From NCBI GenBank assembly GCA_963082975.1, contig OY720349.1, positions 68,446,501-68,510,500 on the forward strand: 64,000 bases of DNA, read 5' to 3'. This document shows positions 19,458-31,891 of this stretch, piece by piece; positions within the stretch are counted from its first letter, which is position 1, and each line of letters opens with the position of its first letter. The position numbers and the translations under genes are program-made. The DNA is from Labia minor (Eukaryota; Arthropoda; Insecta; Dermaptera; Spongiphoridae). The notes under the pieces were generated by a model, which was not told the DNA's origin, searched no databases, and saw only the letters and a program-made list of their open reading frames with translations.

Positions 19458-21974
19458 ATTGAGAGAGGGGAGTGAGATAGGTTGATGATTCTTCAACCCA
19501 AAAATGTTTATAAAAATTCTGTGAACATTTTTAAAATCAAAAAGGTTAATAATCATATGCATATAACACTATATAATAAGATAATAGTATAATAAATTCT
19601 ATATAATGTACGATATATACGTATGTGCCACTCAGAAGCCAAAGCGGCGATTAACTTTACATATAAAGAAAGAAACTGAGAAAATGAAGCCCAAAGTGTT
19701 CACAGTTGGTATTAAATTCAGGGTTATTGATTACAGAAAAATGTATATTGCATTGCAATATTAAGATTATCAAGTTCATTATTCACTTCATATGTTGCAC
19801 ATTACATTACATTACATTACATTACATTATATTACTAGCAATATTATAATAATTGGAGTTATATATATAATCGGTTTGACTCCCCTGAGTGGCTGGAGTT
19901 GATATAATCTCTACAATATACTTAACTATTCATATCTTCTCATTATATGATTATAAAATAAATTAATTTTTTTTCTTTTTCAATTTTTATTATATTTATA
20001 TTCAAATAACAAACAGAAATTGCTTTATATGTTTATTTACATTTATATTAATATATATATATATATATATAAGAAAAAAAAAGAAAAGTAAATGTTTAAA
20101 AAATTGTGTCTTGAAATGATTTTTTTTCCTTCCAATTTAATAAATATAAATTATATAAATTGTTCTTTCCAAACGATTGCCCAACTATGCCCTTTTGTTT
20201 TTAGTATACATTTTATGGTTTTATAAGCTCTTCCTTTTCTACTTGACTGCAAAACGAGTTTTCGTTATTCATCGCGGGTCTCGTTGTCCGTCCGCTCGTC
20301 TTTCTGTCTGTCTATTCGTCTATGTCGAAATTAATTGAATTTCCATGTGCAAATATTCATAAGCGCGTTTCTCGGCTCCAGCCCCCGTGTCATACCAATT
20401 GGGGGAGGTGTTGAATGCATTGTGGCCCAGGTCTCATTTATTATATAGACACGGTCGGAACCCCATTCCACTTCTAGACGTATTTGGGATATCACCCCTT
20501 GATATTAGCCTAATCTATTTATAAATTATCCAACAGCAGCAAGCAACATTCCTTTTCTCAAGCGGTTTTCATGTAAAACAACCAACCACTGGAAAAGGTC
20601 CTCGTGTAACAGAAATTCTAATTATCCAAAAACTTTAATTTAAATTTTGTCATTTAAAGAATTAAATTGTACAGTTTGATTTAGGAAATGGTGTAATAAA
20701 TTATGATTTTAACATTTTATCATGTTAAATCAAAAACAGGAGTGTTACTAGATCAAAGTATTTATATGCATATACGAGTATTATAATATAATATCAACCG
20801 GATTTAGAAATATACTAGAATATCTATTTATATCTGTGATAATACTGAACTAAAAATATTCTTGCTCTGCTGTAACCATTTTCTTAGAACAATTTCTGGA
20901 AAACCATCTTGAAATACTTCCAAGTATAATAATTTTCTCAGATCATTCTTTATATTGTCTGTTTTTGGACGGTTTCGTCTGTAAACAAACTTTCATAATC
21001 AACTCTGTTCTACTCATCGTTATCTCCCCGATTCTAAAAGTATTTATTTTTAGATTTATAATACTTACAGGTCATGCAATCTCATTTTTTGGACTATAAA
21101 TGTTATAAAAAAACTTATTTTCAAATATTTTCAATCTTTTCTCAAAGACATGGATCAAAATTAAAACTAATGTAATACAAATAGAAATAATAAATAGATT
21201 TTTAATACGATTCGTTAATAAATTTCCAGGAGTTACATAGTTTACCTTTACCTATTTATTAATGTATAGATGTAGCTATATAAAGTATTAATAAATTGTT
21301 TCATATTTTGTCATATTTAAAAGCAAAACTAAAAGAACATTAAAAATCTTTAGCAATTCACATGAATCCTCTATAAAATACTACCTAAAAATATTAAATG
21401 TAATATATTTCCATTTTCTTTGCATCCCCCCTTTTTAAAAGAAATTCATCTTGATTTTAGTTTATAATAGCATGAAATAGAATATTTATAATAATTTATT
21501 GTTAAGTCTAAATCCCTAACATGTCGTTTCGAGATGAACAATAAGCTTTTATGATACATTAAAACTTATTCATTGCTTATGTCTCATACTGGATAAATTA
21601 TAGTCAAAGGGTGAAACGTGTATTTTTTCACCAATCTAAGAAAGACAAAGAAATATGTAAATCTACAGATAGACGAGCTCATATTTATTATATTTCTAGT
21701 TTATCACGTCAACATCTATATTTTTTTAGTTATTATTATACATTTTTAATTATATTATATTAATGACATAAAAATTATTTAGGAGATTAAATAAGCATCA
21801 GCAGAGAGAGTTTTACTACCACTTCTATTTATTATGTATATTGTTCCTTTTCAATTGCTTTCATATCTTTTGAGTTCTTTAAAGAGAATATAGTCATCTT
21901 TGTAAGGGAAAAATCCAAGCAACTTTTAAAATCCGTCCTGATTCATTCATTTGTGTTAAGCTTTAAATCTTTCA
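19454..21974. other. Intergenic region; ATTAC microsatellite and one GC-richer patch
   Basis: (ATTAC)n occupies 19801-19836 and an (AT)n run lies near 20050-20070. A GC-richer patch at about 20200-20540 contains TGTCCGTCCGCTCGTC and CCATGTGCAAATATTCATAA; I cannot assign it to a gene, LTR or repeat. The remainder is AT-rich without supported genes. Confidence 0.5.
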
Positions 21975-22332
21975 GGAAGAACAAGTGGCAGATTAAGGCT
22001 AAAGTGGGCCCTAGGAAACGTTGTAATTTCAGGCCTATTTTTCAGTCAGGACATATGTACTTCGTGTTTGATAGTTTGGTTTTAAAGCATATGGGGTATG
22101 TAGGCCTATTTATTTATCGGATTCCAAGAAAAAAAAAGGAAAATAATATTGTAGGAAATAATTTAAAATTTTAAATATTTTTAACTATGAATAACTATTA
22201 ATAACTATGTATTAAGAGTGATCTGGTGATTGGTTCATTTACTAATGTGATTGATTGATTTTACACTGTAGGCGCTGTGATTACATATATATTTAATTGT
22301 CTCAGCGTGTGCTTGCTCTCTCTTTTATGTAG

Positions 22333-23025
22333 TACCGGGACCCCGAGCCTCGGCTCGGTAATTAAGTTAAAAAAAAAATTATTCATTATTATTGGGTTTG
22401 GCTGGTAATATTAATACCTGGGACACCAAGCTCAAATATTGATATACAATTCTTTAATTATTTATTACAATTATTAAATGTTGCATCATTGCATCAATCT
22501 GATTAAAATGAATGAAACTGTGGTCCTCAATAATAATACCTGGTTCACCGAGCCACCACTCGGTCAATAAAAAAAATGATTCTTTATTATCGGGTTTGGC
22601 TGATATTATTCACCTGCTGATTCACCGACTCGCCATTCAAATAATTTTAAAGAACATAATTTAAAAAAAAATAGTGATAAATTACACACCTCTTAAACGT
22701 ACGTATTAATGCACTGGAAGACAGTAAAGAATGGCCTTTGCTGCCTATGGCTATGCTGTTTTTATACTTTCCTTAGATTATACCTGGTACATTATTAGGT
22801 CATACATGGTTCACCAAGCCACCGCTTGATCATTAAAAAAAATGATTCCTAATTATCGAATTTGGCTGGTGGTCATTTGTGACGCCATATCTATTTAAAT
22901 TAAAAAAAAACTAATGAAGATCATTTTTCCCAGAGTTGTGATCAATAAAACTCGATTTTTCTTTATAACTACTATATCTGGTGTGGATTTCGATCAATCG
23001 GTTTCTGAGAACCCATTTACATATT

Positions 23026-23063
<38 letters not shown>

Positions 23064-23119
23064 TACATATGTATATATATATATATATATATATACAATT
23101 TTAACTAGCATAATAAGAT
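22333..23119 (-). repeat. Dispersed repeat with CTAG head and three hairpin modules, inverted
   Basis: Read on the minus strand from 23119: a head of the type ATTATGCTAGTTAAAATTGT, a microsatellite, a GGTTCTCAGAAACCG segment, and then three diverged modules of about 100 bp (near 22870-22795, 22635-22545 and 22440-22333). Each module combines CAGCCAAA...GAATCATTTTTTTT with a hairpin of the CCGAGCC/GGCTCGG type. Head and module also occur at 24882-25705 and 28023-28980. It sits within the hAT element above. Confidence 0.65.
23029..23096. repeat. (AT)n/(ATAC)n microsatellite
   Basis: An alternating AT run interrupted by ATACAT words. It encodes the low-complexity Tyr/Ile tail of a spurious 64-codon frame. 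Confidence 0.9.
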
Positions 23120-23400
23120 TAAATAGATAGATAGATATATCCTCTCTTTATGTATTATGCTTTCTCTTAAGTTAAATTATAGTTAACTTAGGAAGTTTAG
23201 GTTATTTTTATGAAATCTTTATGCAACTGTATATTTTGTACATATATATATATACTTTATATATACTTTATATTCAACTATCTTGTATTCTTCAACTTTT
23301 CTCCTACAATATTCATGTACAAAAATTTTCGGGGCCCAAAAATTACGGGTCTTGGCACGTGACTAGGTTGCTTAGGCCTTAGTCCGCCCCTGGGAAGAAC

Positions 23401-24881
23401 TCTAGGACTAGGATAAGGATTTAATAATCAATATCAAACAATAAAAAAACAACTTATAACAATAGGAATAAACTAATTTCAACAAGTCTAGAATATAATC
23501 GATATTCAAAAAATAAGATATTAATATAATATATAATAATCCAGAATTAATAATATAATATTGCAAAATCTCTCTCAATAAAAGACTGTAAATGTATTTA
23601 ATTAATTTCTATAATATATAATTGTAGTAAAGCTAGTTTTTATTAAGAGTGGATTCTCTTGTTCTTGTCCTCTTCCAACTAAGAACATGGAAAGGAAGAC
23701 ATTGAAAAAGAATGGAGTGATAGAGATTGATTGATTGATCTTTAAGGAAGAAAAGATGTCTAAAGAAAATTCGTTGTTATCGACCTCAGAATCTTAGGTG
23801 ACCATATACCTTACAGCAATCATTCTAAGTTCAATAAGAAGTGTTTTAAAAAGTTATATCTCTCCTCTTTTATTGATTTTTCTAATTTACATTTAACTAT
23901 TAAATAAGTGAAATAACTTAGAACACGAACTGGAATCTTCATTACTTATTCCCTAGACCACTATTCTTGTAATTTTCTTCTCTCTATTTTAATTAACCTC
24001 CCATTAAATAATCTAATTTTATTGACAAAAAAATAGAACAATAACTGTAATAAATTTATATTGATTATTAATATAATATAATATAATTATTAATATAATT
24101 AAATTATAAAAATCGGTTTAATTGGAATAACCTGTTGTTCTTCCCTGGAATATATGAATACTAAAAGTATATTGTAAATTCCTAATTAAATAACTAGATA
24201 AAATTCCAATTTTAAATTATATATTTAATTAAGAAGAAAGAAGTTAAAATCATACTCTATTTGATGTTTTTCAATAAATTACCTAAAAAATAAGCTTATC
24301 TTATTTCTAATAAATTTTACTTCTACTGTAATTTGAACGATAGCATAATGAAACGGATACAAGGAATACCACGCTTTTATGAACTAATTCGTCCGTAAGG
24401 ATAATTCACAAAGCGGGATCCCATAAAATGAAGAATATATTCATGGAAAACATTGAGTAAATGGAATTACTTTCTACTAAATTAAAAAAATAATAAAAAT
24501 ATATATAAGACCAATTTTGTTTTGTTTTAAAATAAAAAATATTAAAAGAAGAACATAACATTTAAACAACTATGTATTTACTTATTGGGGTGAGTAATAA
24601 AAATAAAAAATAAATCAATAATAAAATGAAAAATGTATATACATAAATATTTAACATTTTTCCTAAAAATATGTATATAATAATCGGAACAGTTCATATA
24701 TATATATTGTCGTATATATTATGGTTTAGTATGGGTTGGTTAATGCGAAAAATGGGTTGGAAATTAATAATTAATTAATTAGTAGCACTCTGGTTAAATT
24801 TTCAAGAATAATTGGGGAATGAAACCGTGACGGCTGATAAGGGAAAGGATAAAATTGAACTCGATCAGAATAAAATGCAAA
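23401..24881. other. AT-rich region, nothing recognised
   Basis: No repeated block or frame was matched. Short TATA-rich runs occur near 24700-24720. Confidence 0.55.
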
Positions 24882-25705
24882 TCTTATCTTATTATGCTAG
24901 CTAAAATTGTATATATCTATATATCTATTTATCTATAACCATTGGTTCTCAAAAACCGCTCTAACGATTTTTTTCAAATTCACACTAGATATAGTATTTA
25001 TAAAGAAAAATTGAGTTTTATTGATCACATCTCTTGAAACTTACAGCTTCATTATTAATTTCTTAATTGAAAATTATATATGGGTGACGTAAATGGCATC
25101 CATTTTGAAATTTTACTCCCGCCTTTTTTTAATTTTGTATTAATATTTTTTTTATATTTAAAATATTTTAAAATTTATTATTTAATTTCGAAATAAAATT
25201 AAAAATATTTATTTTTAATAAAATATATATATATATTTATTAATCTCTCTCAAAAAAAAAATAACAACAAAATAAAAAATGGTTTTGAAATAATTTTTTT
25301 TTTTTTTTTAATCTATTATTTTTTAATAAATTACTATTTTATATTTATTTATTCATTGTTCTTTTATTAAATTTAATATTTATTAATATTATTTATTATT
25401 TATCGATGACATATGACATTCATATTGAAATTTTACTCCCGCTTTTTTTTTAAATGATATATTGTATTAACATTTTTTATATTTAAAATATTTTAAAATT
25501 CATTATTTAATTTCGAAATAAAATTAAAAATATTTATTTTTAATAAAATATATATATATTTATTAATCTCTCTCAAAAAAAAACAACAAAACAAATAAAT
25601 GTCTTTGAAAGATGGTAAAAATATCTTTGTAATTATCAAAATATCATAGACCAGCGGTATTTTTTTTTAACTTAATTACCTAGCCGAGGCTCGGGGTCCC
25701 GGTGT
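24882..25705 (+). repeat. Dispersed CTAG-head repeat with internal duplication (copy 2)
   Basis: Head ATTATGCTAGCTAAAATTGT (24891 on), then GGTTCTCAAAAACCGCTC (24944), a TGACGT segment, two blocks starting ACTCCCGC (25114 and 25434) that share ATTTAATTTCGAAATAAAAT, and a terminal hairpin GCCGAGGCTCGGGGTCCC. A fragment like bases 40-190 sits between the two blocks (25310-25400). Non-coding and unclassified. Confidence 0.65.
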
Positions 25706-25837
25706 GATCTTAATATATTGTCAGAATTAGATAAATAATGTAGAGAGAAAAATTATTTAAAAATAGATATTTATTTAAATGAAATAAAATTATTTAATTT
25801 ACAGAATGAAAATGTCTATAATAATGTCTAAACATTT

Positions 25838-25947
25838 TTTCGAGCGACAGCTCGGTATCCCAGGTATTAATATTACCAGCCAAACCCAATAATAATGAAT
25901 CATTTTTTTTAACTTAAGTACCGAGCCGAGGCTCGGGGTCCCGGTAC
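25838..25947 (+). repeat. Isolated hairpin module of the dispersed repeat
   Basis: Runs from CGAGCGACAGCTCGGTATCC to CTCGGGGTCCCGGTAC, nearly matching 1159-1270 and 28868-28980. It lacks the rest of the element. Confidence 0.7.
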
Positions 25948-26044
25948 TATATATTAAAATTATAATAAAATTGAATATTTAATACTAAAAGAATTGATAT
26001 TATAATAATAGATAACAAAGTAATTATCAAGAGTTGTTTGTTTA

Positions 26045-26455
26045 TTAAGGTACCGTGTGTACCGTGGGAAATCAGATAAATTAAATGAAATTTATTTATT
26101 GAGCAATTGCAATTTTAAGGGACGACCACTTAGCTGTATTATAATTAAGGATAGTTGGAGAATTCTAGAGACTTGAATCTTCCGTTTCAATCATCAGGAT
26201 TTCTTGGACATCTTAGGCAGCGACAGTTACTCAATGTGGTTTGGCCGCGATGAATCCTCCTGGGGGTCCACTCAGGGATAAATTGGTCTCTCTCTCAACA
26301 TAATGAAGACTAATTCCAAAATTGTTGTTCATCAATAGCGAAAACTCTTCACCCCTCTCCATTGACATCTATCACTCCCCTCTTTCTCCAAGACCTCTCT
26401 CTGTGGATTGGTCACCTCTTGCAAATATCTCTGGCAACCAGGTGTGCAGTATTTG
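26045..26455. other. GC-richer island, unassigned (possibly an LTR remnant)
   Basis: Starts near GGTACCGTGTGTACCGTGGG and ends near CAACCAGGTGTGCAGTATT. On the minus strand an AATAAATAAA lies near the 26100 end, as in an LTR, but no TG...CA ends with matching target duplications were found. No protein was recognised in any frame. Confidence 0.35.
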
Positions 26456-26704
26456 ACGAATTTTTATAAAAGAATTGAGGAAATATTGTATTGTCTTTAT
26501 CAATAGAAAACATTTCCTTTCTAGTCTCTTTGTTCTATCAAAGTTTCACCTATTTTATTTATTTATTTATGAGGATGAGTATGTGCTGATGTCAATGTTT
26601 GTTAGAAATGTCTTTCTAGGACTTTCTACCCTTGTGTATCAAAAGCATATTTATTCGAATATGTTACAATATTTATATATATATATATATATTCATTTAT
26701 AGTA

Positions 26705-26925
26705 CAACTAGCTGCTCCGAGCGCCTTCCAGGCGCTCTTCACACCTAGACGGGGGCTCCGCCCCCTGTACCCCCGAGTGATACATGGTATTTGGTTGAAA
26801 GTCTGTATGTAAAAGGTTTTCATCCATTTTGTTTCAATCAGTATAAGTAGATTAGACATATATTTGTTTTCTTGGAAAATATATTTTAATTTAATCAACA
26901 ACAAATTTTCCTAGTATAATAAGTA
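26705..26925 (-). mobile_element. 5'-truncated LINE, 3' UTR only
   Basis: On the minus strand this repeats the 3' UTR of the LINE at 38960-39185: TTGAAACAAAATGGATGAAA, a CCACTCGGGGGTA-like word, GGGGGCGGAGCCCCC, and a terminal hairpin GAGCGCC-TGGAA-GGCGCTC (26719-26737). The hairpin lies at the 3' end, where some LINE reverse transcriptases bind their RNA. The two short frames here are spurious. Confidence 0.7.
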
Positions 26926-27129
26926 AGATTTATTGACTATTTCATATTATTATTTATATATTTACTAATATATTTGTGGCTCTTTGCATTTATTTAAGTA
27001 GATTTTAATTAATTAAATAAATAATATTCTAAGTTTATGAACATTATTTTTTTTTTATAAATTATATTAATTAAAATTTATTTTCTTATTTCTGTTTGTT
27101 CTTTATTTTACATATATATGTACAAAACA
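26926..27129. other. AT-rich spacer
   Basis: Nothing recognised. Confidence 0.5.
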
Positions 27130-27312
27130 CAAAACAATAACACAGAGAGACACACAGACATTGCCTTTTATATATATAGATTAAAACCTTCCCTGGGATG
27201 CCCACAACAATCCCTGAAAGTTTCACCGTAATCGGACGGGTAGTTTTTGAGTATTTGACAGACACACAGACACACAGACAGACACACAGACATTGCCTTT
27301 TATATATATAGA
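27130..27312 (+). repeat. Repeat tail with CAGACA run and TATATATAGATT end
   Basis: A 132-bp unit starting ATTAAAACCTTCCC (27180) contains CCCACAACAATCCCTGAAAG, ATCGGACGGGTAG, an ACAGACACACAGA run and the end TTTTATATATATAGATT. A partial unit precedes it. The same units occur at 29091-29340. Ends of this kind mark arthropod non-autonomous retroelement or Helitron-like families. Confidence 0.7.
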
Positions 27313-28022
27313 TTCATCTTAATTTCTTGAGTTATCTATTGTAATTTAAATTCTTACAGTTTTATTAAATAAATCATTTTTAGTTATAATTTTATATAAG
27401 CATTTTTTAATTGAACCTATTCAATCTTGTCATTCCCTAATCAACCTACGCGGTTTCAATAACACTTTTAATTATTCTAAATTCAATCCAGAGTGCTACC
27501 AATTAATTAAACTTATTTTTAACCCAATTTTTCTTATAAAATACCTCACCCCTAATATCTTATACACGACAATCTATATATAAGATGGTAGGTTTAATCA
27601 AATGGACTATAGACAGATTTGTTTGCTAAAAACATCTTATTACATTAGAAAAATTTTAAATAATTACAATAAATACAATAATATATTCTTACCTAAAAAC
27701 AAATTGGTTTTTATAGTCAATTCTTATCTTGTTAATAACTAAATAACTTAAGAGTATAACTAATGGTTTTCAATTTATAAAATCTAATTTACCTAACCTT
27801 AACACACAACAATTCCGTCTCATTATTATAATACAAAGTTAGAAATATTAAGTTAATATAATTAATATTATTTATTTATTAATACCAATTAATAATATTA
27901 ATTACTTATAAATAATAATAAATTGTGATACCAACTTATAGGAATATTAAAATAATATAATTATTATTTTACATATATATGAATATAATATAAATATTTT
28001 TAATTTTATTTTAAGAATAGAT
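27313..28022. other. AT-rich region, nothing recognised
   Basis: No frame or repeat could be supported. Confidence 0.5.
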
Positions 28023-28980
28023 ATCTTATCTTATTATGCTAGCTAAAATTGTATATATCTATATTTCTATATATATTTCTATATATATTGGTTCTCAAAA
28101 ACCGCTCTAACGATTTTTTTCAAATTCACACTAGATATAGTATTTATAAAGAAAAATTAAGTTTTATTGATCATATCTCTTGAAACATACAGCTTCATTA
28201 TTTATTTCTTAATTAAAAATTATATATGGGTGACGTCAATGGCATCCATTTTGAATTTTACTCCCGCCTTTTGTTAAAGGATATTGTATTAATATTTTTT
28301 TTATATTTAAAATATTTTAAAATTTATTATTTAATTTCGAAATAAAATTAAAAATATTTATTTTTAATAAAATATATATATATTTATTAATCTCTCTCAA
28401 AAAAAAACAACAAAATAAAATACAGTTGGTTGACTCCCGCTTTTTTTTAAATGATATTGTATTAACATTTTTTTATATTTAAAATATTTTAAAATTCATT
28501 ATTTAATTTCGAAATAAAATTAAAAATATTTATTTTTAATAAAATATATATATATTTATTAATCTCTCTCAAAAAAAAAACAACAAAACAAATAAATGTC
28601 TTTGAAAGATGGTAAAAATATGTTTGTTATTATCAAAATATCTTAGACCAGTGGTAAAAACAATTGTTTTTACTCCCCGAGTTCAAAGAATCGAAACTCG
28701 CCGCGTGCATTTTTTTTATCTATTTTCGTGATTTATTTATTCATTGTTCTTTTATTAATTAAGTTTTAGATAGTTTTATAATTTTTAATATTTTTTCAAT
28801 AAAATATTATTTAATACATTTAATAATTGTAATAAATAATTAAAGAATTGTATGTCAATATTTTTTAAAGGGTAGAGCGAGAGCTCGGTGTCTCAGGTAT
28901 TAATATTACCAGCCAAATCCAATAATAATGAATCATTTTTTTTAACTTAAGTACCAAGCCGAGGCTCGGGGTTCCGGTAC
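28023..28980 (+). repeat. Dispersed CTAG-head repeat with 172-bp internal tandem (copy 3)
   Basis: Closest relative of 24882-25705. The two ACTCCCGC blocks start at 28260 and 28432, giving a 172-bp tandem unit. It continues into the 955-1272 type sequence (28720 on) and ends at the GCCGAGGCTCGGGG hairpin. Together with copy 2 it shows that this family carries central tandem repeats between a conserved head and a hairpin end. Confidence 0.7.
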
Positions 28981-29090
28981 TATATCTAAAAGGCGGTGAC
29001 TGTGACGTCACATATATACATTTAAATTAAAAAAAACTATTGAAGATGATTTTTTCCAGATATGTGATCAATAAAACTAAATTTTTCTTA

Positions 29091-29340
29091 ATTAAAACCT
29101 TCCCTGGGATGCCCACAACAATCCCTGAAAGTTTCTCCGTAATCGGACGGGTAGTTTTTGAGTATTTGACAGACACACAGACAGACACACAGACATTGCT
29201 CTTTATATATATAGATTAAAACCTTCCCTGGGATGCCCACAACAATCCCTGAAAGTTTCACCGTAATCGGACGGGTAGTTTTTGAGTATTTGACAGACAC
29301 ACAGACACACAGACAGACACACAGACATTGCCTTTTATAT
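29091..29340 (+). repeat. Two tandem copies of the CAGACA tail unit
   Basis: Units start at 29091 and 29215 (period 124 bp). Each ends in a CACAGACATTG word and a TATATATA stretch. They differ from each other in the number of CAGACA steps. The 70-codon reverse-strand frame here simply reflects the repeat. Confidence 0.8.
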
Positions 29341-31290
29341 ATATATATGTATATTCATTTTTATATTTAATCTTTGAATGGAAATTCTTTTAAAGTTTAA
29401 TTGTCAGCAAAAATTAATAACAGAAAAATTGGTATTATAGAATTACAAATCAATATCCGGATTTCAAATAAATAAACAAATGATTCCCTCAGTGGATTTA
29501 TGAGTTCTATATCAGAAATTTTATAAATTATTTTTTTTTATTATAATCCCTTCTTTATATTAGCTTTATATAAATTGAATAAACTTTTCATAAAAAAATA
29601 TAACATTATTCTCACACCAATTAAAAATCTCCTCAATCCAAAGTAATTTTCAAATGCCCGAAACTTGTTTTATTTAAAAATGGTAAGAAACGAAGACTAA
29701 TATTATTTGTTTAATTCATTTATGTGTTCATTAATGAATTTATTTAGTGGAAAGCCATTTTTTTTGAATACCTAACCATAGAATTAATTTATTTTGATTT
29801 TAGATCTTGTCGAACCTATTCTGAACTAATTCGAGGTTTACATTTGATCCATGAACAACGAATTTTAAAATCTTTTAATTCAGTCTATACTCACGAACAT
29901 CCAAATTTCGAGTGCTCATACCCCCATATCGAAACTCGATCCGCGAACAAACCTGTTAATTAAGATGACTTTTAAAAAAATTTAAAGTTAATAATATAAT
30001 AAAAAAAAAAAAAAACCAAAAAAAAAAACTGGAAACTCTTTTGAACATTAAAAATATTTCTAATATTGTAGAAAAAAAAATTGAAAAATGAATATTTTAA
30101 GAGTGTAATATTCAACTTTTTTATCATTGTAATTAAACTTTTATTTATTCATTTATTTTTAATTCAAACACTATAAGTTTGACATGATTAATTAATTTAT
30201 TTGATATCTAATTTGTCAAACTCGAGTCAAATGTTGTCAGTTCTCGAAAAAGAGTTGAGGATGGATGAGGGAATGATGTAGTTTGACCTAAATAGATGAT
30301 ATTATTATTAACTTTTGCAAACTAATTATTCTTTATTTATATGATTCATGTTTTAATTTTATCGATCATTGAAAAATAATAGATTTTATAGATTTTATAG
30401 GAGAATTTTAAAGGTGTATTACGATCTCATATCTCTATCTCATAGGTCCTTGTAGTTTATAAAACTAATATGTATAAAATAACTGAAATTTGTTTATAAA
30501 ATTTTAATATTTGGAATAATTCAATTTTCTAAAAATTGAATTTATAAAATTTTTTTCTATCTAAATCAAATGATAAAGGTTTTATTTTTATAACGTTTTT
30601 CTCAACTTCGCTCAAAACTTCAAAATTATCATGGCTCAACAAGCAAATGCGCTCTATTATGATTTTGCCTCCGCGGTTCAAATCTTGCCAAAAACATTTT
30701 TTTTTTTACACATTTATTAATTTTTTTTATTTTAAAAGGCAAATTTAACTAATAATTCTAACAATTAATTTTTTGTGCATAAATAAACATATATAAAAAG
30801 TATATATAAAATTTGAATTTTCATTCACGCCATCTGTTGGATAAATATTGATTGAATTTAATTTTGAAAAAATACAAAATAATTTTAAACATTAAAATAG
30901 GAATTTTTAATTAATGTTGTATAGAGAGAAGCGAAATGAAGAATAATAACTTCAATTGTGAATTAATATCGATTGCAAAATTATACTAAAAAGTAGAAAA
31001 TATTTAAAATATAAAAAAAAGAAGATATAAGAGTAAAATAATAAATATTTACAAAATCTCACTTTATTAATTGTTTATTTATAAATATATTATTATAATC
31101 ATAAACATTCTCGGACTTGCTCACACAATAGATGAAGTGTATTAGAAATTGGCAAACTTATAAACAATCAACCTTTTATACTTAAAGATTCTCGTATAAC
31201 ATCATCTTTTCTATACTTCTTGTTATATTAAATAAATTTATCGAATTAAAATTGCACTAAAAAGAATAAAATAATATAAATATAAAAACA
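29341..31290. other. AT-rich region; one tRNA-like promoter relic
   Basis: At 30631-30690 a TGGCTCAACAAGC word (A-box-like) and GGTTCAAATC (B-box-like, 30675) are correctly ordered, but the T stem does not pair, so this is at most a tRNA or SINE relic. A poly-A run lies near 30000-30030. No gene is supported. Confidence 0.45.
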
Positions 31291-31891
31291 TTTTTATAAA
31301 ATAACGTTTTTCTCAAGGACTAAAAAGGATAAAATATTTTTCCTATAAGCCCGACAAAGTTTATGGATGAATTTCTTTATATACAACGAAAAACGTTGGG
31401 CACATTTCGTTTACATTTGCTTTCTATTTTATTTCTATGCAAATAAATTCCTTTATAGAGCTATAATTTATATACATATTTACATACCACACTAAAACCC
31501 TTCATTAACAAGTAACACTATTTCTTCTAATATAATCAACTGTTTTGACTTTGATTGATAAATTTGTAAATTTAAGAAAATAATCATTCTTTTAAAATAT
31601 GTTACATACTTTGATATAAAAATATTACATTGAAAAATTAATAAAATATTAATTTCTTAAATCTTATTCTATCAATTTTATTGCATAATAAAAAAAAATG
31701 TTATTTGATGTGTTTAATAAAATTTTTATTAATACACAAAAATTTGACTTGATGTTTCATAAATAAATATAACTAAAATGCGCCCAACGTTTTTCGTTGT
31801 ATATGAAGAAATTCATCCATAAACTTTGTCGGGCTTATAGAAAAATATTTTATCCTTTTTAGTTCATGAGAAAAACGTTATTTTATAAAAA
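31291..31891. mobile_element. Long-TIR MITE
   Basis: Inverted repeats of about 110 bp at 31291-31401 and 31782-31891 share ATAACGTTTTTCTC, AAGCCCGACAAAGTTTATGG and CAACGAAAAACGTTGGGC. The 380-bp interior is AT-rich with no frame. No clear target duplication is readable. The same opening word ATAACGTTTTTCTCAA also occurs alone near 30591. Confidence 0.8.

Larger units (their letters stand above)
21983..23392. mobile_element. hAT element, non-autonomous, with nested repeats
   Basis: It is flanked by exact 8-bp duplications GGAAGAAC (21975-21982 and 23393-23400). The right end read inward is CAGGGGCGGACTAAGGCC, a typical hAT terminus; the left end AAGTGGCAGATTAAGGC matches it imperfectly. The 1,410-bp interior contains other dispersed repeats (22333-23119) and no transposase. 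The plus-strand frame at 21953-22174 crosses the left end and is chance. Confidence 0.75.

Noticed and set aside
24882-28980. Firm assignment of the CTAG-head repeats as Helitrons
   Set aside because: Hairpin ends and central tandem repeats are suggestive, but no TC...CTRR boundaries with A/T insertion sites could be read consistently between copies.
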